Assembly: GCA_022432975.1 (NCBI GenBank)
Contig: CM039509.1
Span: forward strand, 1,605,982 to 1,669,981
DNA: 64,000 bases
DNA from: Begonia masoniana
Lineage: Eukaryota > Streptophyta > Magnoliopsida > Cucurbitales > Begoniaceae
Direction of reading: 5' to 3'
Shown: in pieces, positions 1 through 10,400 of the stretch
Numbering within the stretch: the first letter of the stretch is position 1
Layout: every line of letters starts with the position of its first letter
The notes under the pieces: generated by a model
What the model saw: the letters and a program-made list of their open reading frames with translations, nothing else
What the model was told of the DNA's origin: nothing
Databases searched by the model: none
Translations under genes and position numbers: made by a program

Positions 1-39
1 GGTACACGAGATCTTGGTATCAATCTCTGTGGCCGTATT

Positions 40-1831
40 TAGGGGTGATCAAGAACTGAGAACCGAGCTATTTGGTCTGGTTCTGGTCGGTTCTGAGGAA
101 AAAAAAAAAAAAGAATTTCGGTTCTGTCTAATGCAGAACCGAAATTTCCGGTTCGGTTCTCGGTTATAATGGGACAGAACATGGAGAACCGACCCGGACC
201 ACTACCAGAATGCCTTAGCCTTGTGCCCTAACTATCGTCCACTCGAGTTTCTGTTTCTCACTTCTCTGTTCTCTCAGTCTCATTCATCTTCGCAAATCGC
301 AGAGACGCAGACTCGAGTCTATCGCCCTCGCCCTCGCCCTCGCCGAGATTTGAACGAAATTTCTTTTGGACTTGTTAGGTTTGTTTGGCCTGTTTGTTGC
401 CGCTGTTTCTCGTTCCAATCGTCAATTTGCTTCCTATTTTGTTCGATTTTATGGTGGTAAGCTTCAATATGACTACCGTATTCGTATTTTTCTAGTTTTA
501 CTGCTTGTTGATAGAGAAATTGTAATTGTGGATTGGCAGAATTTCGAAGTATGATTTTTCTGTCGTTAATTTTGTGTTATTTCGATTGTTGGGGGAGGGT
601 TTATAAGCTTTTTGGCTGGGAATATAGGAAACCAGAAGGGGCACCCCCGGCTTGTCCATTTAAGCCTGCATCTAAACAGAACGGCAAGGTGAGTCTGCGT
701 TGTTTTCTCTTTGTTTCGATTTAATATTTTGATGCTACTGTTTAAAGCTTTTTCTCACTGTAATCAACTTTTGCCGTAGGAGGCCGTGATCATGTAGACT
801 AGTTTTCTAAGAGTAAATGAATAGAAATTTTTTTGAAATAGATGTAGAGGGATCCAAGATTTTTATTTTTGGTGAGGAACTATCTCTATTGATAAAAAGA
901 AAATAAAGAAAGGAAAAGGAATAACGTATAACCCTTCTAAAAAAGTTCAAAAAGAAACACTTGCTTTATGGTAATTTCTCTCCAATTAAAGAGAGACGCA
1001 AAAGAATTTATTCTTCCAACTTCGCTCCAAGTCAATTTCTCTGCTCAAAAAAATGCAAAAAAAAAAAAAAAAAGCACTTAGTTTATAGAAATTTCCCTCC
1101 AATTAGTCAGAGGCATGTCGTTCTTCTAACTTCGCTCCAATTGAGATCTTTAGTGATTGTTTCCATGAGGATTGTTCTAATTGAGGATAGATTTTAAATC
1201 ATGGGTCATTAGCATCTGGATGCTATATCCCCTCTCTTTTATTCCGATGAAGGTTTGAGTTCATGCTAGTGGATTGCTTTTCTATTCGATGAAAATTCAT
1301 GTACACTTTTAAAGGATTTATTTTTTAATATAGAAATTGTTTCAAGCAGTTTTAGCATGAAAAAAATGAACAATGCTGTGAGATTACTTAGTGTAGTTAT
1401 ATAACAAAGTCTTTTGAATAGATTTTTAATGCTGCTATGTTATTCATGTCTTAGCAATCTCCCCCTTCTACAACCTGTGGTTTCGACTCTCTCTGCTTGT
1501 TTGATGTCTCAATTTTTAGTGAGTAGTGAATTGTTTTACTTACAATGAATATTATGAATAATTTTTGCAGGTTTGTGTCATGAATATTTATGGTTGGATA
1601 ATAGTATTAAATTAATTGTTTATTTATTTATTTGAATTAATAGTTTACATATCTAATTTTGGAATTTTTTATTAAAAAAAAGTTTGTAATGGGAAAACCG
1701 GAACCGGATCTAAAATTCTGATCCGGTCCTCAAGAAAATTTTAACAGTCCCGGTCTTGAAAATTGAAAATCGAATTTTATTGGTCTGGTCTCAATCTTCC
1801 TCAAAATCGAACCGGACCACGAACACCCCTA
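40..1831. mobile_element. Non-autonomous hAT-like DNA transposon inside copia RNase H
   Basis: The termini are TAGGGGTG (40-47) and CACCCCTA (1824-1831), the inverted ends typical of plant hAT elements. The flanking 8-mers are gccgtatt (32-39) and gccgcatc (1832-1839). They match at 6 of 8 positions and both differences are C/T, as expected of a decayed 8-bp target duplication. Removing the element joins the copia RNase H reading frame. Both subterminal zones are rich in GAACCGG/CCGGTT motifs. No transposase was found. Bases about 200-690 look like part of a host gene (untranslated leader, splice-donor-like sites near 455 and 688), but the source was not identified. Confidence 0.75.
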
Positions 1832-2329
1832 GCCGCATCCAGGCATCTCTTCATGCATATTCTGACGCTGACTGGGGCGGTGATCCGGATGACCGGACAT
1901 CTACCGGGGCCTATGTTGTCTTCCTTGGCAAAAATCCGATTGCTTGGTGTTCCACGAAACAACACACCGTCGCTCGTTCCACTGAGGCCGAGTACCGTGC
2001 CATTGCCTCTGCTGATGCAGAACTGGAGTGGGTCAAGTCCTTGCTCAAGGAACTTGGCGTCTCTCTTTCGCTCCGCTTGTCCCATACTCGGATAATCTTG
2101 GTGCGACTTATCTTTGTGCAAATTTGGTGTTTCACTCCAGAATGAAGCACCTTGCTATGAATTATTACTTTGTTCGTGACTTGGTTCAGCACCAGCAGCT
2201 CCGTGTTGCTCATATCTTAGAGAATGATCAACTTGCTGATGCACTCACGAAACTGCTTCCGCGCCCTTATCTTCTTAGTTTATGCTCCAAGATTGGTGTC
2301 TCTGATGAAGCACCATCTTGAGGGAGTAT

Positions 2330-2517
2330 ATTAAAATTATTATTATCATGTTGGTTATTCTTGTCATTATTATTTGGGCATTATTATAATTACTCACAAG
2401 AGTTTTCATAGTCGATTTCATTAACAGTAAATTATCTTTTCGATCATTCCTTTATCTTCTTCTCCCTTCCCTAATTAGTTCATTCTCTGTAATTTTCCAT
2501 CTTTGGAATATTCCAAC
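2330..2517 (+). repeat. Candidate 3' LTR of the copia remnant
   Basis: This begins directly after the polypurine-like tract with tattaaaattatt, where a TG start may have mutated to TA. It ends in attccaaca, a usual copia LTR end. The partner LTR is outside the window, so both borders are inferred. Confidence 0.45.
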
Positions 2518-3031
2518 AACGAGTTTTAGGAATAATTTTAGAAAGTATTTGTTCCTTTCTTCCATCCAGCTGTTCAAGTGGGCGTTTATTCCTGGTCATT
2601 ACATTATTCTCTTATCTCATCTCTTCTTTTCTGTTCTTTTCTTTTTTGTAATTTCGTTGAAACCCAAAAATATACTCATTACTGTTTCCTTTTTTTTTAG
2701 TTGAATTCCCCTTAAATCTTCAAAAATGTAAACATACTGATTAATCTGGTGTGTCCGGTGGAATGATGGTCAAAATCCCAGCTTCAGTTGAGAAGTTGAG
2801 GCTTGGGTTTGGCAGAATTTGCGTAGGAGAAATGGTAGATTGAAGTGGCTCCTCTCATTTTTGTATAAGCTAGACTTAAAGGAAAAATAGATGTTTTTTT
2901 TTTCAATGTGGCATCCATTTTTCTCTATTTTCGTGTTAAGTTTGGATTTTAATAGTGTGAATTCTTTTAAATATTTCTGCTATTAGAAACTTTAGTTTTC
3001 CCTCAATCTTTACAAGTACTGACAGTGAAGG

Positions 3032-6000
3032 ATGGCTTTCAGGTTCTCTTTTGGATTTTTTTGTAATGATCAAGACCTCAGTCCTTCCTTTCCAAGTATG
3101 TGTTGTGGTGCTTTAACTCTAATTGTTTTACTTCCTACCTTCTTTAACTTTCATGTGTAAAGAAAACAAGTTTTTATTGTTCATTTTGTTTTTCAATCTG
3201 TTTATCATTCGGGTGCCCCTAGCATTTTCTCTTCAATCCTTGCTTTCCTGCAAAAATGTGAAAAAAATGAAAGCTACTTCATCATTAATTCAATCTCATA
3301 TATACACTCATCATTTAAACAACATGGCTAGTTGATTTATTTTGTACTACTGGCTGTGATTTTAACTCTTCAATTTTCCATGAAAAAGTTTGCAGGAATT
3401 AATCATTTAAAGAGAGGAAGAACAAAAATGGAGCTCACTCTAACACAACCTGATGATTGGCATCTCCATCTCCGGGATGGTGAACTTCTAAAAGCTGTTG
3501 TTCCTCACAGGTAAAATTAATGTAGCTTCTAATCTTGATGTGATTGTTGGAAGATTTGGTCAAAGCTTGTTTGCGTGCTAATTGGCATTCAATCACTTAG
3601 CTTTCTTATGTTTTATGGATGGATGGATGTATCATTGGTGTGACTTAATGTTATTTTAGATAAATTTTTGCCTACAGTGCAAGCTACTTTGGGAGGGCTA
3701 TAGTAATGCCAAATTTGAAGCCCCCCATAACCACTACAGCTCTTGCAGTGGATTATCGAGATTTTATATTGAAAGCACTACCTTCTAATAGTAACTTTAC
3801 TCCTCTTATGACTCTTTACCTCACAGATGCTACTAGTCGTGATGAGATCAGACTTGCTAGTAAGTTGTCTTTAGGTATTCCATCATAAAACTATTATTGC
3901 CTTTATTTGACTAGTTATTTCTTTCTTTATTGTTTTTTTAACATGTTTAAGTTCTATCTGTATATTGAAATTCATGTGTGATTGTGTTTGTTTTACAGGA
4001 AGAAGTGGGGTTGTTTTTGCTGTGAAGTTGTATCCTGCAGGCGCGACAACAAATTCCCAAGATGGTGTTACAAATATTTTTGAAAAATGTCTACCTGTTC
4101 TTGAAGAGATGGTTGAGCAGAATATCCCTTTATTGGTAATTGTAGATCACTGACCAAATTATTTTGTGTTCATTTCGTTTTATGGTCCTTATTTACAAAA
4201 AAACAAACAAACAAAAAATTAAATCAAACGAACTGATATTCGACATGGAAAAATACCATGTAGAATATTTCAATTAAGATTTGTTTTTGTCATATCGATG
4301 AAACATTCTCAAATACAAAAGGGTGTTTGGTCATGCTGCACATTGTCATGCTGAGGTAAAAACATCAAAATTATTAAACTATAATTTGATATATCATGAA
4401 AGTAGTATGAGCACCAAGAAATCCATGTTTTCATTGCTGGAAATATTCCATTAAAAAATATCCATGCTGCTTACTTAATTATTTACAATCTGAAGTCTGT
4501 GTTTCACATAGATTCAAGCCATGAAACATTCATTTTTACGATTGTTTAGTGTTTTAAAGTGGTCTTTGCAGTTGATACTTCTTATGAAATCTCTATTGTT
4601 GGGTATTCTGTTGATAAATGTGAAGGTCCATGGTGAGGTAACAGATCCAAATGTTGATGTTTTTGATCGCGAGAAAGTCTTCATTGAAACCATTTTGAAG
4701 CCCTTGATACAGAAGCTTCCAAATCTGAAGGTGGTGATGGAGCATATAACTACCATGGATGCTGTTACGTTTGTTGAGTCGTGTAAAGAAGGTATACTAA
4801 ATAACTTTAGTTAAAAGATTTTTTGTGATAATCATAATTAAAAAAAATGAAGGAAGCTTTTTAGGTTACATTTTCTCTGGATAAAAAGGAATGTGAGTTT
4901 CATATTATTCTGTTTTTTTGTATATTAAAATTGATGTGCTATCTTTGTTGTATTTTACAGGATTTGTTGCAGCTACTGTCACTCCTCAACATCTTGTTCT
5001 GAATAGAAATTCTCTATTCCAAGGCGGATTACAGCCACATAATTACTGCCTTCCAGTACTCAAGAGAGAGATTCATAGTATGTTCCCTCGTCACTTGTGC
5101 ATTTTTATTTGCAATAAATGTTTTATTGGAGTCAGTTTTTTTGTCAAGGCTAAGGAGGGTTGATGTTTTTAATGTTATTACCTACCTAAGAAACAATATG
5201 GTCATTCTTTTTTCTTTACTCTGAATTATTTTGATTTTCATTAGGACAAGCTATTGTGTCAGCCGTTACTAGTGGGAGTAAGAGATTTTTTCTAGGAACT
5301 GATAGTGCTCCTCACGAGAGACGAACGAAAGAATGTCCTTGTGGATGTGCTGGCATCTACAATGCCCCTGTTGCTTTATCATTGTATGCCAAAGTTTTTG
5401 AAGAGGTAAGTTTTTAGTTAAGCAATAGATTCTCGTCTATTTCATCATTGCATGTATATTTTTCTATTACATGGGTAGGTGGTAACACTAAAGGAAGTTT
5501 TTGATCTGGAATAAACACTCTTATTGTTTTTTCCTTTGTTATCAACAATTGCTTCAATTTTCATAATTACAGTCAAATCTAGCGGTTTGGATGTAGTCAA
5601 TGGTGGAAGTAAATTGATTTGTGTTAACTAAAACTATACCATCAAATTTGGAATTAATAGGCTAGACTTGAGCAGAGATAGATAAGGATGAAAGATAGGC
5701 CAAGGAAAAAATCCTTGGCACTTTTACTGTTAATTCTTCTACCAGCAAGCTTGCGTTGCAGATATCAAAGTTATGATATGAATAACCTAGAATCATGCAG
5801 ATATCAAAGTTATGATATGAATAACCTAGAATCATGAAGAGTTAGTGAACCATCTTGTCGTTGAATTTGAAGAGTTGGGAGGATCAGTTCTTTAACGATT
5901 TAGTAATTAAAAAAATATGTTGCATCTGATAGTAAGACAAACTTGTAGGTACAAGACAATATTACAATACATGCGTTTGCCTGTATGTTTACATGTTTGA

Positions 6001-6326
6001 TCGATGGAGCTTAAGTCAAATATTAGTAAATAAATTTTGATTGTTTTCTGAAACATGTTGTCTTGATTGATGGGAAAGAGATAAGTAACCATTTTTAGGT
6101 GTCAATTTCTGACTTTCTGTTGACCTTTTAGGCGGGTGCTCTTGACAAACTAGAAGCATTTACAAGCTTTAATGGACCAGACTTTTATGGCCTCCCAAGA
6201 AACTCTTCAAAAATTAAATTGAGGAAGTCCCCATGGAAGGTACCGGAGTCCTTTTCATTTTCTTTTGGAGATATCATTCCAATGTTCGCCGGGAAAACAC
6301 TTGAATGGCAGCCATGCGTCAATTGA
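3032..6326 (+). CDS. PYR4: Dihydroorotase, mitochondrial type (PYR4)
   Basis: Catalyses ring closure of carbamoyl-aspartate to dihydroorotate in de novo pyrimidine synthesis. Exons: 3032-3095, 3396-3510, 3678-3859, 3999-4135, 4626-4791, 4961-5077, 5245-5405, 6132-6326; the 1137 nt give 378 residues. The metal-site residues of class II dihydroorotase are all present: HLHLRDG (His44/His46), the carbamylated lysine in VKLYPAG (about Lys130), VHGEV (His168), MEHITT (His206) and GTDSAPH (Asp280). Exons 3678 onward, and exon 3396-3510 from the internal ATG at 3428, are certain. The first exon is my inference: it has a good donor (CCAA|GTATGT), fits the phase, adds a 32-residue leader and brings the length to that of the Arabidopsis protein. 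A shorter form from 3428 would have 346 residues. The gene is tail-to-tail with RHL1. Confidence 0.93.
5758..5835. repeat. Perfect 39-bp tandem duplication in a PYR4 intron
   Basis: Two copies of 39 bp, each beginning gcagatatcaaag, lie head to tail in the intron between the last two PYR4 exons. They appear identical, so the duplication is recent. No function is evident. Confidence 0.9.
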
Positions 6327-7457
6327 TATGAAGCTTCAACTGCGGAAGTAAGCAACTTTTCAGTTTTATTACATTTTTTGGCAAACATCAGCATCTTGGA
6401 GATGACAAAAATCATAATTTTGAAGTCCATTGTTGAAGTATGTACGCTGTACTGTGCTCGTTTTCTCCCTTTTTATTTTTTTAGTCTTCTCAGAAATTGA
6501 TTATGGAGAAATTATTTTTTGTTGATTAGGTGATTAAATAAGTTGATCCATAATCAAATCAAGTTGTGTTTTATGGGTGAATGAGGAGCAATGCCATAAT
6601 CATTGAAAGGAAATTGGGGAATGTGTTTTGTTTTGAAGCTCTCTCGGTACTTTTCTGCAAATTTTGAAGATTTGTATCAATAACCACATGAACACTAGTT
6701 TTTCTTTACATCCATTTCCACATATTCAGCTTAGTGTTGCATGCCATACTTGTTCTCTCAACCAATTTCCGGTATATATATATAAAAATCTTTTTGTACA
6801 AAATTGTTGAGAGGGGACTTAGCTGGAAGAGATGGATAAATTGGTTGGATGGCAGCGAAGTGGGGTAGTATGTAGAAAGGTAAGTGTGTAATAGGTGGAA
6901 GAGAGTAGTATTAGAGGAGGAAGGTAAGAAGCTATGTTGTATGAAGTTTTGGATAATACTACGTTTATTCGCTGAAGCTTCAATCAATGATTGGGTATAA
7001 TTAAAATACAATTAATGTATTACACTAATTATTATTTGATACGTCAACGAGTATTTTAAGATCGTAGAACAAGTTTCAGTAACAAATCTATGCTTAATAT
7101 CTACCATTACTTTCTTTAATCATACAATAATAATACAAGTGAATTCTTTTAAGGATGCATTTTTCCCACAAGGTAGGCCAGCAAGATGATGATGGAGCTT
7201 CACCGTCGATAGATAAACTGCATCTAATCGAGCTCTATAATATACCAGCACTTGGCTGCAATGAGATCAATAATTGTCTTAAAAATTGCCAAAAAAATGA
7301 AAGGAAAATAAATATCATAGTTAACTGCGCTAAGTAATTCAAAAATAGCCCATAAAAGAGGCCACATTTGGCTTTCACAGAAAGCAAAATTCATACCTTA
7401 CGTGTGTGATATGGCATTTTCCATTGAATAACTGGTGCATTATCTGCGGTCCACACT
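6327..7457. other. Convergent intergenic region PYR4/RHL1
   Basis: This holds the 3' untranslated regions of two convergent genes. It is AT-rich. No coding exon, RNA gene or transposon end was recognised. Confidence 0.6.
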
Positions 7458-10400
7458 CTATGAAGTCCAATCTTCATCGTCAGTATCCTATAATTATGGA
7501 ATTTTGAAGACAATAAGCAAGTCCATAAAGTAGAATTCAATCACGTAAAGCAGCTTATTTCCAAAGGAGAAGAAAAAAATTACATAAATCTATTAACAAA
7601 AGCTAATAGATGAGACAGCTCAATGACGGAAATGTATCAGTTCAGCAAAAATTACCTCTGAACTGCTCGAGATTTCTTCATCGTCTTCCACCTGCAACGA
7701 AAACATTGCATTGTTCAATTACTTTTACACAAATCTACAAAATCCATTAAAAAAAAAAGCACTATGAGTGTAATCGTGAGACCATATCCAACATTCTAAT
7801 TAAATGAAATGGGATAGCATACCAGAAGCTAAATACAGCAGTATAGAGTACCTTAGATGCCGCTGGGACAGGAAAAGAATGAGTAATGCACCATAAATCC
7901 ATTCAAAAAATAAATTGAACAATTCAATGTAATGCAATTGGATTTCATTATGACTTAAAAAATATGCCTACGGAAATTCCTTATCTATTATACAATTGAC
8001 TACCTTTAACGTTTTGTAAATTTAACCGACACTTTTTAGAATAAGAAACAATGTGTATTAATAAAAAGAAATTACAAGAGAAGAAAGGGAAGAAATCTCT
8101 AGAAAAAGAACAATGGAAACACTTAGATTACAGCAATGTCAATGTCCCTACAGCAATCTGGTCAGTACTTTTGAACAAGTCAGGTTACAACTTTTTTTCT
8201 GGATAGGAGTCAGGTTACCGAACTCAAATAGGAAATATAATAGAAACTACAAAGATTACTTTGCAGTGTTGAAGAACAAGCGCATATTTATTAATCCATA
8301 GAGAATACATTTACTTGGAAGGCCCAGAAAATAATTAAATAAGCCAACATTTATTGAAGTTGATCTTTCATTTCGGAAAGATGATATGGAAATGCACTCT
8401 GATCTATGAACAAAAATTTCATTTCTGGATATCTAGAACACTTGGCTAGCCTACGGCCGGTTGCTGTTGCCTCAGCTTAACATTTTGCCATATTGGCAGA
8501 GTCGTCCATATCTTTTCTGTTTTCCTAACTTGGTTTGTGCAGATAAGGAACCCATCCAGCGTGTGAATCCACCTAGGCAGTAAAGTTACAAGACCTACCG
8601 TCTTAGGGTTTATGAATCTAACATAGCTGAACACAATTTTTCCAATCAAACGAGGGTGGGGCGTTAACCTATATCTATTTCTTCCATATACAGTATGGAG
8701 GTAACAAGTTATTAGCAAACCTTTTGGATTCCCAAACCAGGAGTAATTAGAGCTGACTGGCTTTCAAGTTTATCTGTTTCTTGTGGTCTAAAAGGCCCAG
8801 AAGAACACTTATTCAAGTTCCGATCAGTGAGTCATGAGCATGATTGAAAACATAACATCAGAGCCCTAACACTAATTTTGTTCCTATCAGAAGAACACCA
8901 ATGTTTATTGTTCACATAACCTCAGAGCAAACACTGTTTTCATTTGGAACAACCCTAAGAAATTAATGAAATAACGAAAAAAGATTATCTAATTTTGTGT
9001 GATCTTAAACTCATAGGAGAACCCGATCAGGTAGTCATCAGCATGGTTGAAAACAACTTTATAATGCTTAAGGCTCGCATAAAACCTCAGCCCACCCTCC
9101 AGGTGCCGCTGTTTTCATTTAGAACTCCAAGAAATTAATGAAACAACAAGAAAAAACACCAACAGAAAGTACAACTTCCTAGGGTAAGAAAAAGCCCTTT
9201 GATTTTGGAAAGGAATGTCTTATTTCGCTCCAGGACAAGGTCAGGGGAATGTGAAATTGACATATGGTTCTCGCTTAAAGAGAGGAACGACTGAAAATTT
9301 TTAAGATTAATAAGGAACAATGCTGTCACATCAAACTTCCAAAAGTCAAATGGATATATTTCAGGGATTAGAAACATCATAAATTCATACTAGAAGAAAT
9401 GCAAGAATACCTTGTACTCTTTCTTCTTCCCCAAGACTCCTGCGCCTATTGAGTAACAAACAAGAATAAGAACTTATACAGCCCAATATTATTCACATAA
9501 AGCATATTACATCAAGACATAAACAGGTAAAATAAAACTCTTATTGAATTATATCATTGGCATAAAGAACTACAATCATTTCTATAAATCGTTCTTAATA
9601 TTAAGAGAGACAGTAATGAATATATCTTGTCCTAATATAGATGAAAAGGTTTAATTACAAGTGCACAGCCATGCTAGTTTTATTATAATGAATAAATGAT
9701 ATAGATAGATGCAGGAAGAGCTAGTAGTAGTAGAAAACATGATGATATATGAGCGAACAATTCTTTTCATGGCAAGGTCAAGTAAGGGGTTGTTTGGTAA
9801 ATATTACAGTAGGAAAGGAAAATGACTGTTTTGAGGGTTAGGTATCTTGTGTAGACAGACTTACTTTTTGTTATAATGGTGTCTAGCTGTGAAAATGATG
9901 GGGAGATAGAGACTTAGAGGGTTTAAGGAGGAACGTAAGGGAAGGGGAGAGCATTACTCATCTTTTGAAGAACACTATGTTTGTATTTCTCTTTAGTTAA
10001 TTCCAAGTATGAGGATATATCTGGGAAACTTGCTTAAGGGGGAGATTCTAGTGCAACAAACACTGATAAAAATTCAAACAAGTACTGTAGCAATCACAGA
10101 AAAAAGTTCTTAAGCAGGTAGAAACCAGTTGGGGAGAGAGAGAGAGACCATTGTTTTTCCCCTTAATTACTCTTCTCTTTTTCCGACAGTCTTCATCCTG
10201 CAACAACACTGCAGTTAGACCTTAATTCAATATAAAATTGCAAAATACCACCAGAGTAGTCATGTCGAGGAGAAGATATAAAAAAACCTACACAGCAAAT
10301 ACAAGAAGATGAAAAAATTAATTTTTAAGTTGACGTTCTCACCTGGCTAATCTTCTGTTTTGAACCACTGGGCAGAGACAGCTGACCAGAAGCTGAAAAG

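Larger units (their letters stand above)
1..2517 (+). mobile_element. Ty1/copia remnant: RNase H end and 3' LTR, split by a hAT-like element
   Basis: The window opens inside copia polymerase. Bases 1-39 read GTRDLGINLCGR and the frame resumes after 1831 with SLHAYSDADWGGDPDDRTST, the Ty1/copia RNase H domain. A frame shift near 2090 separates the AEYRA part from the C-terminal part (MKHLAMNYYFVRD ... QLADALTKLLPRPY), which ends at a stop near 2321. A purine-rich tract, cttgagggagta, follows, and an LTR-like sequence runs to about 2517. The 5' part of the element lies outside the window. The frame shift and the insertion show it is dead. It sits upstream of PYR4 and is not part of that gene. 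Confidence 0.85.

Noticed and set aside
221..724. Open frames at the window start as a separate protein gene or as PYR4 leader exons
   Set aside because: They lie between the ends of a hAT-like element and, spliced to the PYR4 exon at 3396, run into a stop. Treated as transposon cargo.
8446..8718. 90-codon minus-strand open frame in an RHL1 intron
   Set aside because: No domain, no splice consensus that fits the RHL1 frame, and RHL1 is complete without it.
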